Made by a program: the position numbers and the translations under genes. Positions 47,744-60,010 of a stretch of DNA of 64,000 nucleotides are shown in pieces. Source of the stretch: Linnemannia hyalina (lineage: Eukaryota; Mortierellomycota; Mortierellomycetes; Mortierellales; Mortierellaceae); NCBI GenBank assembly GCA_019671135.1, contig JAHRHY010000006.1, forward strand, positions 310,001-374,000, given 5' to 3'. The first letter of the stretch is position 1; every line of letters starts with the position of its first letter. The notes under the pieces are model-generated. The model did not search any database. It saw nothing but the letters and a program-made list of their open reading frames with translations, and had not been told where the DNA came from.

Positions 47744-49019
47744 TGTCTTGCGAAGAGACAGAGCTTATCGTCGTTGTTGCTATTGTTGGTGAAGAGAGGA
47801 GGAGGGATCGAAGTGAAGAGAGAGGAGAGGATACGAGTCTCAGCAACGCAACGTGGGAATGTCGGTCGAGTGATGTCGCCCAATGTTCTCTAGGCTGGAG
47901 TTCGAACTGAGTGATGGGCAACAGAGGATTAAAAGAAGGGGAGGGTAGACGGGAACTATGTACACGACGCGTTGACGCAGGAGGAGTCGAGTGGAGAAAG
48001 AGGATCGATGGTGGCGTGTGTCTGGTGCAACAACAGAGTGAAAGAGGGTGAGAGAAAGGGTTATTCCAACATGGCCCCACAAGTTGGTGGCTACTCCTGC
48101 ACGTTAAAGGAGGAGAGTGAAAAAGTGAGGTGTGGAGGAATCTTGTCGTTGATTGGAGAACGGCAAGAAGAGTGTAAGTTGGTGGATGATGAGTAGGGTG
48201 AAGGAGAGGATGATCGCAGGTAGCGTGTGCGTTTGTTGATGATGCTGGGGGAACCGTGTGGAGACCAAGGTAACAAGGAGGAGTGGATGGGACGAAGTAG
48301 GGAGAAGAGGAGACAGGTACAGATTGTCTTGCGACTTGGAAGAACGAGCCAGTCTCGTTGGGCCTGGCTGTTAGGTCAGCAAAGTGATCACATGACAGAT
48401 GGCCATGACATATCAACTGAGCTTGCTGATGGTAGCAAGGTTATCAGCGACCTTATTAGTCTCATATCACTGATCGACTCAGCTGCGGCGAATGTTCGCA
48501 CACCAGGAACGACAGGCCAAAGTGTTCCGACCACCCTTCACGACCTATCATTCGCATTGGAGTTACTGTTCTCCACCTTAATGAGCACAAGCCTCGGATG
48601 GTTCCAGGCACTTCATCAAGGATCCTTCTAGCAGGTTTCTCCTATCCCTGATCTCTGGCTAGCATCAATCAAACCAAGAAACGTGGCACCTACCATCATA
48701 TCTCGGCGATGCCAAGAGCTCTTTTCTTCTCTTCTGAGCTCTCTTTCAAACCATCGAATGAGCACAACACGACGAATAAGAATGAGGCTGTGCGTCATTT
48801 CCTCCCTTGTCCTTCTTGGCATGGTGGCCGGTGCATCTCCAAATCTCCAAACCGGCTTGAAAGGGCTAAATGGACTGCTTTCCTTTCGACTTTTGTGCTC
48901 ACAGTTGGGAAAAAAAAAGTATTTAATGTGCGCATTGTCCAATATTTCTTCTACCAACTCTCTACAGCACCACAGAGCATAAAGGACATACCTTACCAAC
49001 ACAACAACACAACACCAAA
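47744..49019. promoter_or_regulatory. Divergent intergenic region between SMCR8 and the 49-kb gene
   Basis: About 1.28 kb lie between two outward-facing starts. The SMCR8 side is GA-rich on the plus strand (47790-48010). The other side ends in a caacacaacaacacaacacc leader before ATG 49020. Open frames in this stretch follow base composition and have no family pattern. Confidence 0.45.
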
Positions 49020-50019
49020 ATGTTCAACTGGATAAAATCCCCAACACTCCCAGACACCATCGAGACCCAAGCCTTCCGCTCCATCTCTGGAGGACCGATC
49101 CTCCGAATCAACACCCTCAACGACCGCACCCACCGCATGAAACTCGTTCCCTGGGAAGACATCCTTGAACTCTTTCCCAACGCCATCTATCTCCGTGATG
49201 CCAATGGCATCGTCATGCCTGCCCGTGATAACTCTTCCAAGAGGTACCCTTCCCTTTTTATCTTTCCACCTTTTTGTTTATGTTTGGACAATGCTTCATG
49301 ATCCATAGTGGTAGTGATAGTAATTACTGACCTCGTTCTTTGGTATAATGAAAAGGATATCGCCAAAATCAATCAAACTGCAAGCGGACGTTGTTCTAGA
49401 AGTCGTATCCACCCACGACGAACCACCAACCTCCGCACGCCCCGAAATCATCACCAGCACAGCCGAAGATGACCCTGTTATCCAATCCATGGCAGGAACA
49501 GGAATCACAGGAGGAAGAACCTCTACCTCTTCGGTACCACGAGGATCCACAGACTTTGACCTCGCACGATCCGCATCTTCTGCAAGGAACAGTATAGGAG
49601 CATCATCCGAAAGCATACACGCTCATACCTACACCCCAAAACAATCTTCAGAATCTGCACGAAACCAGGCTCAGGACGCAACACCCAGACTACCCATACC
49701 GGCAGCTATAACAAGTCATAAGGACGAGGTCGAGGACGAGGATGACTGGTCGCCGTTCCAAGCAAACTCTGCAGCGACCTTCTCCGCCCCACAAACCTTC
49801 ACCATCCCAGGACCTTCCACTTTAACGCACACTCGTCCGCATGTACCACTATTAGCAACACCTATCGGTGAAGGAAAAGGACTGGGCCAACACGGAATAA
49901 TGACCCCGACCGACATTCTTCGACAAGAGATGATCCACCGGTTAGAACTCCTCTCTGCAGAACAGGAAGAACGACTCAATCTCATCCTTACCGCATGCCG
50001 TAACCGTCCCACTCGCTAA
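49020..50019 (+). CDS. Uncharacterised protein with an N-terminal 'LFP' module, 295 aa
   Basis: Exons 49020-49243 and 49356-50019 join at AG|G. Residues 17-59 read TQAFRS, a beta-rich stretch, then WEDILELFPNAIYLRD; the module goes on through VMPARDN and KLQADVVLEVV (about 65-90). The same order (QAFRG, DDIEPLFPGFIALRKG, VAKARN, ASEVVV) starts the ruined modular gene at 12 kb, so this is a stand-alone intact copy of that module. The middle is serine/threonine-rich and probably disordered. The C-terminal 35 residues (PTDILRQEMIHRLELLSAEQEERLNLI) look like a helix or coiled coil. No enzyme motif is visible. The intron falls just after PARDNSSKR, where the 12-kb copy also loses its frame. Confidence 0.75.
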
Positions 50020-50205
50020 AAAAAAAAAGTTCACATTTTTTTCCAACAGCATTAATAAACACCACCAAAAAAAACCACCAAGAAACATTAATCGATGTAA
50101 AGTAACTAAAAATGCAATAGTGTGATTTATGAAAAAAATGCTTCCAACTCCCTCCTAGCTCTAAAATGATGACATCTCTCCCTCCACAGAACCAAACCCC
50201 TTCCT

Positions 50206-53200
50206 CTACAGATGAATAATCTCAACAGAATATTCCTGGATCCCACCGCCAACCCACTTGCGTCTCCTCCTCTTGTCATTACCACCATGTGATGCTGTTG
50301 ACTCGGCGGCACCAAGGGCAGCAGAGGGTGTAGCCTTCTTGAGAGCCACAGACTGGCGGTGCGTACGATCAAACAGTCCCAGTGCTCCCCGAAGGCTCTG
50401 CTCCAACTGGTTCGATGACTCGGCCTCACGCTGGATCGCCTCTTGGATCGTCTTCAGGACTGGGTGCATATAAGGCGACAGGATCAGCGAGGGGAAGTGG
50501 ACATCCAAAATCAACGTCGTCATATCCACCAACTATTAAACAATAAGAGAAGGTTAACATCATAACTCCAAATGATCGTAAAAAACAATAAAAGAGCAAT
50601 AAAAATGACGTGACATGAAAGAGAAACATACCACACCGTAGCCGGGAAGGCCGCCGAGGAGCTGCTTCTTGTCGGGGCGCTGGTTCTGGTGACCGAGCCC
50701 TCCACGTTGGTCCCAGATGACGATCCACTCCTTCAAGATTTCCAAAATAATAGCAAGCTCCTCCACCGTAAACCGCTTAATCGCCTGCTGCATGAAGACG
50801 TCGTTCCTGGGCGCAACCATAATGGTGTTCAAGAACGAAGCAACGTTTGGTACTGACGTCGAGGACTTTGTCGCTGCTGTTGTTGAAGATTGTTGCTTGT
50901 TGAGTCCGATCACCTGCTTCATCATCACAACCATGTCCATCTCGGGGATATCATACAGCTTCTGCAAAGCCAACTCGAGCAATGACCACTGCTCACGCTC
51001 CATCAGTCCAAGTGCAATACCGCCCTCTCCAGCACCTGGGTTCGAGTTGCCAACCAACTGGTTCTTAATCAGGTATTCCACCACGTTGGTGGGCCAGAAG
51101 CTCATATCAGGCTGGCCGTTGGCCAATGTAACAAAGCAGCGTCCAACAACAGTCGTCAGGAAATGGTGGGACAACTCTGGCAGAGGGGCATGCTTGCGTC
51201 CGAGGCGCAAAAGGCGGCGGTCTCCCTTGTGCTTCTTCACTGCTGCAGCCTCGATCTTGCGCCACGTCTCGATAGCCTTCAGGTTAGCCTCCCGCTTGTT
51301 GCGCTCCTCGAACTCGTCCACCTCATATTCGTCCTCCTCCTCAACATCGGCCTCATCGTGCTTCTCCTCGTCTGAGCTGAGGACAATCAGTTCCTCATCC
51401 TCGTCCTCGTCCGAAGATGACTCAGACGACGATCCGCCAGCGACATCCTCTACCGTAGGTGCCTTCTTTTCCTCCTCAGTCTCCTTAGCCTCCTTGGCTG
51501 CCTTGGCTGCTGCCTTGGAGATCTTCTTCGTCTTCTTGCTCAAAGGAGCCTCGGCGGTAGCCTTGACCACTGGCTCGGTATCGACATCCATATCCTGAGG
51601 AGCTGCTTTGACCTTCTCACCGTCTGCGTTGTGACGTACCATGCGGTCCGAAACAGCATCAGCGATCTGATGCTCGACGTGGCTGAAGAAGACTTTCTCG
51701 AAATCCTGAGCAGTCGAGGTCTTGGATTCGGACGCCAAAGAAGCCAAGGCCGTCCTCTCAGCGGAATGTGAGGCGTCCAACTGCTTGTCCAGATCAGCTC
51801 CCGCATTCAACAAATCCTTGCCCTTACCAATCATAGACAGACCTGAGGGGACCAAAAGCGAGGTCGTCGTTGAGGTGTAGGCATCCTGTGCGAGAATCGA
51901 TCCTTGCTGTCCCAAGAAGGGCGCAGTGTCCCTCATCTTGCCCATAGCTCCCAAAAGCGACACGGGTTCGGCGTAGAAGGGGCAGAGGTAGATATCAGAT
52001 TTGATAGTGGTGTTGAGAAGAGTCGAGAGCGTCATGACCAAGGTCGAGTCGGGAAGAAGGGCGAGCTGGCAGGTGGTATTCTGGGCAGTGAAGTTTCCGG
52101 GCACGATATGCTTTGCCTGAAGTGTTCCGTACTGGATGTCCCAAATTGTCAATGTGTGTTCTGCCTTGTCTATTGTTTGATATAATTAATCGATCCCAAG
52201 CGTTAGAAGATACATGGTTGTGCATTCATATACGATGACGCTACTTCTCCGAATCGACGTGCAACTTACCATTGACCTGGTGGATACCGGCCAGTGCGAG
52301 GTAGTTGTCACCCATAGCGACAGCATCAACACGGTGAACCTTGGAGTCCATGACGGTAGCAACCTTCGCGCCCTTCTTTCCTGCTTTGGCAGCTGGTGCT
52401 GGTGCGGACGAAGTGGCGTATCCAGGAAGAGGCAAAGTCAATGTCTCGCGTGCAGAGAGAGCATGGTCGCCGGCTGCCACTTCAAAGTGGTACACCTTCA
52501 AAAGTCCATCAGCGGCTATCAAAACATGAGGTTACATAAAAGCGGTTAATATACGTCAGGCTAATTACTCCATGAGTACTCCACGACAAGCGATCGCATA
52601 TTCATTTGCTCTGCAATCAGTGCCAAGGATGCTTACTCAAGAATGAGAACTGCCCAGCCTTGACATCAAACGCGAATCCAGAGGCTCCAGCTGCGGTCTC
52701 AAGCTCCACTGATCCAAAAGTCGAGAATCCGCGGTGCTCCTCGTTGACATACGAGAGTGTGACGGTAAGCTTGTTGTTGGCGGACTCGACAACTGTCATG
52801 ATAACAAAGATTTGGCGGGCAAGGGCATTAGAGGAGATCCATGAGCCAGTTGTGTTGAAAGAAGACGCCCACACCATGTGTCCGGTTGTGTCCTGAGCAG
52901 GGGTGGCATCCTTTTTATCCCTCTTGCTCTTAGTAGTAGTAGTGGTGGTAATGGTGGATGGCGCCAAAAGCTCCTTGGTGTTGATGACTCTCTTCAAATC
53001 TCCTGTAACAAGCGATATGCTTGCATCAGCGTTGGCCAAAATGATGTGGTTGGGGAGCAATGCCGAGACAAGCAGCTGGTGAATCTTGCGGTCGAACTAT
53101 AGTGTATACAAAAGACATTGAAATGTTAGCACAGTGGTCTATTGTGATGAGATCTACCAAGATCTCAAAGAACTGTGTTACTTTCAGGGGTGATGAGTGT

Positions 53201-53804
53201 ACCTTTTGAACGGCCTTGCGTGCAGAGGAAGACTTGACGGTATCCACTGCCATGTCAGAGTCAGCTGCAGCGGCAACAGAGCTGGGAGTCGATGACTCCT
53301 CCTTCCACATCCAGACAGTCTTTCCTTCGTCCTTGGCTGTGACATCAGTGCCCTTGGCAACCACAGCGTAGACGTGGCGCAAAGTCGATTTGTGAAGTGT
53401 CTGAGCAGATCCTGCAAACGAGTATCCTGGTGGTGTTGAGTATGAGAGAATGCACTTCTGATCCGCGGTCTATTGTCGAGAACAAAAGGTGGGTAAAGTA
53501 CATAATCAGTACAAGATCAAGGGCGCCTGTTGCTTCTTCAATTAATATGACTGTTCAGTAACAGCGTCGTCGCTGCTTGTGCACACGGTCATCTGCGAGG
53601 CAAGAGGACTTGTCGACTCACATTGTAGAGTTGGACACCTTCGCCTTGGACAGCAACGACAAGCAAGCCAGAGTCTTCCTCGTCGTTTGTGGGTGTGATA
53701 TCTCTCTCCTCGGTCGAGCAGCTCACGGCCTGCTGCTGCTGGTGGTGGTGGGTTGTGGAGGAGAAGCTCGCCAGGAGGAAGGGATCGTTGACCGAGACAG
53801 GCAT
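50206..53804 (-). CDS. Nucleolar protein NOL11/UTP8-like, 1006 aa
   Basis: Six exons: 53804-53622, 53469-53203, 53096-52637, 52515-52270, 52169-50632 and 50532-50206. The N-terminal half reads as a beta-propeller (QKCILSYSTPPGYSFAGSAQ; KTVWMWKEE; DRKIHQLLVSALLPNHIILA; TLTIWDIQYGTLQAKHIVPG). A strongly acidic serine region follows (SSSESSSDEDEDEELIVLSS). The helical C-terminal part includes FTVEELAIILEILKEWIVIW and MTTLILDVHFPSLILSP, and a basic KRRRRKW tail ends the protein. This layout fits NOL11 and yeast Utp8, t-UTP subunits of the small-subunit processome needed for Pol I transcription and early 18S processing in the nucleolus. Its neighbour encodes a Pol I subunit. Assignment is by layout and motifs. 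Confidence 0.75.
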
Positions 53805-54310
53805 GGTGGGAATGTAAGAGTAGTGAATGAGTTTTGTGACAAGTTGAAAGAATGGTCCACTGAACAGAGGGGCAACAGGGGACGTGAAGGAGAGAGAGAG
53901 GAGGAGAGAGGAGGAGGGGAGTAAGAGGGTTGACAAGCAGGAGAGGGCGGGGGTGTTTACAGAGTTGCAATGGAGACCTCTGCCTTGTAATAGCACTGAA
54001 CGAGAGCAGTGGTATGAGAAAAAAAGAAAAAGAAAAATAGAATGTCATGTGGCTTAGCACTGTTTATCACCTTTCTGCAGTCCTTCTTTACAGACAAATT
54101 GGTGGCGCATCATTAGAAACAACAAGCAACCACAGAACAAACATAAAAGAATCCATCGCCACGATACAAAGCGAGGTTGAGTTCAAAAAATGCAAAATGA
54201 GGTGATTATTTATTGACGGTTGGTTTGGTTGTGTCTATCAGATGCTCCTGCATGGCTTCAGCAAACGTAGCAAGAGAGGGGGTGTAAATGGTCAGAGCAA
54301 ATGGCCTTAT

Positions 54311-56351
54311 TTACTTGGCCTTGGGACCACTATAAGCGATTACAATGTAACACAGAACACAGAACGATATTAGCAATCGTGCACGCATGACATACCCATT
54401 GGCAATGCTCAACGATAAAAAAAAAAAGAATACTAACCGCTTAGGCAGGGGGAATGTGAGGGGAACGGTCAAAATGGCGCGCTTCATGGACTTGACTTCC
54501 TCGTTCGAAGCACCAGACTGTGCCTTCTCGGTGGCGGTCAACTCATTGACTTTGCAGCCCAAAGACTTGTAGAGCTCGTTCACTCTGGTCTGCTTCATCG
54601 ACAAGTCCCTGGTAAGGGCACCGGCATCCATGTTGAAGTTCTCCAGAGTCAATGCAATAGCGAGAATCCAGCAAAGCAACTTGTCCTTTGACTTTGGTGT
54701 GAATGTGTGTCTATTTGTAATACCGGCACGGACAAAGAAAAGACGTTTCGGGGTCAGCAATCGAGCGTGATTCACGAAAAGCACTTCTTCCCTTTCCAGT
54801 CAATAAGAACAAATAAGTGTGAACATAGCCACATACCTCTTCTTGTCGACGCCCTCGGGGGTCTCTGTGAAACGCTCGTACAAGTTCTCCATGATCACGC
54901 TGGGAACATCGCCCATGATCTTGTTCACAATTTCGCTATCGTCCAGCTTCCTGTCGGGGATAGTCCTGAAGGCCATCAGAATGCTAATGTACATCAACAA
55001 GCGGATTCTGTGGCGATCCTTCTTGCTGATAGATAATGCGGCAGTGAGGGCTCCGTTGACATAAGAAGAGTTCTGGAAAGGCAAAGCAGCCAAGGGCTGG
55101 TTGGTCTTCTCGAGCAATGCCTTGAAAGGAATGACCTGGTACTCCGCAGGTGTGATGAGAGAGTCGATCTTGTAGATATCCTCGACCTTTGTTGCAGCAA
55201 GATCGAAAGGAGGGATAGGTCTGTCCTCGTCGGCTCTGGCCTTGATGCTCTCTATAAGTCATTGTAATTGAAAGAAATAAAAGTGAGTCGACCATTCTTC
55301 ACTGAAGCAGATACGCATAGTATACAGCATATATATCCGTGTAGTGTTCGATTTCGTACCCTTTGAAGGAAGAGCGCTTGTCTTTGCGGCAATAGAGTCG
55401 TGAAGGATTCCAGCAATGCTGTCCAAGGCGCTGACGTTGACGGCGTTGCGGGCCACAGAGTTGATCTGCTGCTTGATCTTCTTGGTACCGAAAGTGTGTC
55501 CCAAGATGTTCTTGGCTTGAATGAACTAGAATGCGGAAATAATACCACCATCGTGTCGTTCATGTCAGTCTCCAGATCTCCTTGGCAGTAAAGATCCACA
55601 AATTCGAGGATATTGACATTCATGTCGCCTTTCTTTCCTTGCTGGTCACGTACCTGCTCCCTGTTTGCAACTTGAGGCTTGGCGTTCTTCAGCGTTTTGA
55701 TGGTACGGTTGACAGAAATGATAGGGGCATCCTTGAAGGTGATCTTGTTAGTGTCCTTGTCGCGGATTGCAAGAACATATCTGTTGCAGTGTATGAGGTC
55801 AAGGCGAAAATTTCGTGGTCAGAGTCATGCTGCGACTTTTGTTACGAGTATATCTGTATGAAATATCCCGTGTATACATAGATGGTCTCCAAGTATCCTG
55901 ATGTATCCTCCCCTCCCTCTCTCTCTCTTTCTCTCACCTGCAGTATCCAGCGCGAGCAGTGTCGCCAAAGTTCTGTCCGACAAACTCGACCTTTCCTGTG
56001 TCAGCCTCCACGATTCTCCTCTTCTTCTTGTTCTTTGACTCTTCCGAGTCGGGCTTGTAGACATTGAAGGGAACGCTCTTTGGTGGCGCAATTCCAGGGA
56101 ACGCAGCTATCAGGTGAAGTGTGTAGAGGACGTGATATACGAGTCAGTGTCGTTGTTGGTAGTGCTCTGTTGTCCATGGGTGTTTGTTTTGTCCATGAGT
56201 GTTGTGTTGTGTTGTGTTGAGTGAGTGTGAATGAAAAGGTACGAAGTAAAAGCGTACCGAGGAAGGGACCCTCGATGCCTGCGTCGAGGTCAGCTTTGGC
56301 GTATTCCAGTGTGACCTTGGGGCCCTCGGTATTCTTTCTCTTTGACGACAT
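54311..56351 (-). CDS. RPA49: RNA polymerase I subunit A49
   Basis: Seven exons: 56351-56258, 56106-55938, 55780-55654, 55525-55360, 55251-54837, 54710-54438 and 54329-54311, giving 420 aa, the usual length. The start MSSKRKNTEGPKVTLEYAKA leads to the dimerisation part (FPGIAPPKSVPFNVYKPDS; FVGQNFGDTARAGYCRYVLA). A linker follows (LGHTFGTKKIKQQINS). The tandem winged-helix C-terminal domain reads ITPAEYQVIPFKALLE, RIRLLMYISILMAFRTI, KDKLLCWILAIALTLENFNM and VNELYKSLGCKV. A49, with A34.5, is a built-in TFIIE/TFIIF-like module that stabilises Pol I initiation and stimulates elongation and RNA cleavage. The last exon has only 19 nt (GPKAK-stop). All junctions are GT-AG and in phase. Confidence 0.93.
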
Positions 56352-57915
56352 GGTATGGTATGTAGGTTGGTTGTTGGAATGCAAAGAGTAACTAAGGCAC
56401 TTGTTGTTTTGCTTTTCTTTTTTTTTGACAACTTGGTTCAAAGGCATAAAAGTGACTGTTGAATCAATGATTTGAAAACAAACCTCAATTAGGTCACATG
56501 ATACGCATTTGAGAATCTCGAATAAAGATTTGCCCAACCTGCCTGTCAAACAGTCAAATCTCAAGATTGAAATGCATGGGAGAAGCAAAGGAACAAGAAA
56601 AGGGTCAAGGACAAGCACCATCGTTGTTCCTGACTGAAGTGATTATCCGGTAAACACAAAAGCACTGATGGTGCCCATTTGCCCCTTTGTTACAGATAAA
56701 TGATCAATTGATTTAATCACAAATGAGATCCCGGCTTGTTCTTTCTCGTCTTCTTCCTCCGCAAGAACATACCATGCGAGTCAGAGTCAGCTATTCTCTC
56801 TCCTGCTCCTCCCCTCCTTGTTCATGGAAATTCGCCAATGAATGTGATGAAAGAGTGTATCTATCTGAATGTAGCGGTAAAGGCGGATGAACGCTGAAAA
56901 TGATATTCACCCGCCATGTGGAGAGGAAGGGATATTTTTGTTTTGTTTTGTTGACTTTTGTGCATCCTTGAACCCTTGCTCTCAACTCTGTGATGATCCA
57001 CTACAGAGCCCACTTCTTTTTTTTTCCGGGCTATCTGCAGGTAAAGGCCCTTGAACATGATATACCCTTATTCGAAGAAGAGCAGGCTGTAGTGCACCCT
57101 AACATACCGATGAATTATCCGGGGACAACATGGTTACCCCTGTTTTGCCTAGACTTCAAAAAGCCCAAGGCCTTTTTTTCTACGAATAGGTGAGTCGGAG
57201 AGTAGGTCATAAGTCGTTCAAGGGTGTCGACAGGGACTGACGTACTGTGGAAGAACCGTCTACCCTTGAACAGGTGAAAGAGAGAAAAGTGGGAAGAGAG
57301 GGAAGAGAGGGACCCTGCTTAGGAACAGTAGCCCCTTGGTCCAATGGTAACGGACGTTTTGTTTGATCACATTTCATTTGGCGGAAATTAGAACGACAAA
57401 TCAGGGTCAACGCCTGTTCGTATGGAAACAGATGGCAGGGCTTGGCATAACTTGACGGTAATGAAGGAAAAGAAGAAGAGTATGGAATACAAAGAAGGGT
57501 CTGGAGGTAGAGAGGGAGAAAAAGGTAAATTATTGCATAGCCCACAAGGAGAATTCTTCCATCTAGATTACCAAACTGTGGATTAATGGATTAGACAATA
57601 GAAAAAGGAAGAAATGGCGCAGTGCGACTGACCACGGACTATATAAATAGTGTCAACCCCTGATCATCTTTCTTGCCACCCAACGCCGTCTCTTTCTACC
57701 TTTCTTCTCATTTTCTACTTCACCCCCATCCCATCTCCTCGCAACCCCGTCGACTGTCGACTCTGCCCTACTCTTCACATTCGACAACTCGACACCGCTG
57801 CTTCTCCTCTCTCCACTTCTCACTTCTTTCTTTTCACCCATAACCCTTCTTTCTCCCTTTTTCATACACACATATACACACCTGAATACGACCCATTGAC
57901 AACAACTGTCAAATC
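56352..57915. other. Long intergenic region upstream of the protease pair
   Basis: About 1.56 kb between RPA49 and the first protease start. No gene can be supported. A TATA box lies at 57642. The last 250 bp are CT-rich with a long leader, as expected for a regulated secreted-enzyme gene. Confidence 0.5.
57640..57650 (+). promoter_or_regulatory. TATA box of the first protease gene
   Basis: The sequence tatataaatag is a strong TATA match. It lies about 275 bp before ATG 57916. Most genes in the window lack such a box, so this gene may be inducible. Confidence 0.55.
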
Positions 57916-59388
57916 ATGAAGATCACAACAGCACTCCTCACCCTTGCCCTCGCAGTCCTGTCCGTCTGCGAGGCCTCCCCAAAGCTCGGGGGCAAGATTG
58001 TCTCCCTCGTCCGCAATCCATCACACAAGAAGAACTTCCAGGCACACATCAAAAAGTTGCGACACAGGTAAGCTACACCCCCCTCCCTTTTTTCCTTGCC
58101 AAGTCTCTTCATACATGGAGGCAGTAATGAAGGTGACAGTTTGTCTCGATGTCTAACAACCGTGGTTGTCATTGTTAATGTCCATGATAGATACCCTCAT
58201 ATCAAAGCAGGTGGAAACACAACCGTTAGTGCTGTAGGAGTCGGCGCTGTGCCACTGATTGACGTCGGCACTGACAATGAGGTAAGAAGGGCACACAATT
58301 GAAACATGTCGTAAATGCTCCTTCGCCCTCCCTCCTTTACTCTCCCCTGCTTTGTTCTTATCGATGGTTTCAGCGCTAAAATGTCATTTAACTAACACTC
58401 TTTCACCTTCTCACTCTTCCCCTTTCTTTTCTAACAGTACTATGGACCTGTGCAGATTGGAAACCCCCCTCAGACATTCAACCTCAACTTTGACACCGGA
58501 TCAGCCGACATCTGGCTCCCCGCCCTTTCCTGCAAAACCCAAGCCTGCACCGTCCACACCCGCTACAACGCTTCCGCCTCATCAACCTATCGTAAAGACG
58601 GTCGTCTCTGGGAGATCACCTATGGCGATGGGTCCGGGGCCAATGGAATCCTTGCCTCGGATATGGTCAACGTCGGAGGGATCCAGGTTCGTCAGACCAT
58701 TGGGCTTGCGACCAACGAGACTGCAGACTTTGAGACTTCGCCCGAGGACGGGCTCTTTGGTCTGGGGTTCAGTGCCATCGAATCCGTCCCTGGTGTTAAG
58801 ACGTTCATGGACAATGCTATTGCTGCCAATGCCGTCGCCCTCCCTGTCGTCTCGGCTTACCTCCCTTCGGTGCGTCGTAATGGAGGCAAGGATGGACACT
58901 ACCTCTTTGGCGCAATTGATGATACAAAGTTCCAGGGTAACCTCACTTACGTCCCCGTGACCCAGCAAGGGTACTGGCAGATCACCATCGAGGATGTCTC
59001 CTTCAATGGCAATTCGCTCAACTATACCACCGAGGGCATCATTGACACCGGCTCTACCTTGGTCATGGTCAGCGACGCTGCCGCCGCCTCAATCCACCAG
59101 AACATCAATGGCTCGTCGCTCTCTCAAGAGGCCCAGGGTTGGGTAGTTCCCTGCGCTCTAGCCAACACCACTGGCGCAGTTGGCTTCACAATGGCTGCCA
59201 AGTCGTTCGAGGTCCCTTTGGCTGACCTGCCCTGGCTGCCGGTCACCGAGGGTAGCGAGACTTGTTACTCGGGCGTTCAGGGTGGTGCTGAAGGACTTTG
59301 GATCCTGGGCGATGTGTTTATCAAGAACAACTACTGTGTCTTTGACCATTCCACCCAGGCATCCATTGGAATCGCCCCTCTCATTTAA
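57916..59388 (+). CDS. Secreted pepsin-type aspartic protease (copy 1), 397 aa
   Basis: Exons 57916-58067, 58191-58281 and 58438-59388. Residues 1-20 (MKITTALLTLALAVLSVCEA) form a signal peptide, followed by a basic propeptide. The mature part starts near YYGPVQIGNPPQTFNLNF. Catalytic aspartates sit in DTGSADIW (D100) and IIDTGSTL (D284). The flap tyrosine is in WEITYGDGSG, and the end ILGDVFIKNNYCVFDHS is classical. Several N-x-S/T sites are present. The enzyme cleaves proteins at acid pH outside the cell or in the vacuole; the lack of a visible GPI tail favours secretion. A second copy follows 622 bp downstream in the same direction, with the same first-exon length (152 nt) and intron phases, so the pair arose by tandem duplication. 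Confidence 0.94.
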
Positions 59389-60010
59389 TAGTCGACTCAA
59401 ACAACATTCTCATGACACTCACGACCAGAAAAAAAAGATATATGTATTTATTGTAGACTTAGATATGATGACCAACTGTAAATATACCCTTCTGCATGGT
59501 TTATTATCCTTTTGCTCTTTCTCTGACATTGACCAATGCATGTTGAGATCAATGAGAGCATACTTTGCTGTGAAACGCAAGCGTGCTTAAGGAAATTTGG
59601 TGGCGTTTGACAGTGACACAAATCACCTTTTGAGACATCCTTTTTCGAGTGATCCTTGTTTTGAATCACAAGAAAAAGAGTGGTCTTTGACAAATAAAGG
59701 CATACAGACCTCGAAAGGGTAAGCACAAGAGTCTCAAGCTGTGGGGTAGAGTAGGGGCACGTTTTTTGTCGTAGGATTAATGCATGGCTGCATGTAGAAG
59801 AAAAGAATATTTCAGTTCACTAGAATATTTCCCAAGAGCTGGTTCCCCACATGAGACTACCGGTCTTGGAAGAAAGACTCTTTTTTTACTCGCGTCGTCG
59901 TGTTCATTTCTCTTTATCTTCTTTACTCCCCCTACGCCTATTTTCTTCTTTTTTATTTTTATTTGTCTTCCCCTCATACAAACACAGTCGCCACTACTTC
60001 CACCTTCACC

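Noticed and set aside
57325..57430. tRNA-like stretch (ttggtccaatggtaacgg and gttcgtatgg)
   Set aside because: The A-box and B-box resemble tRNA only partly, and no acceptor or anticodon stem can be paired.
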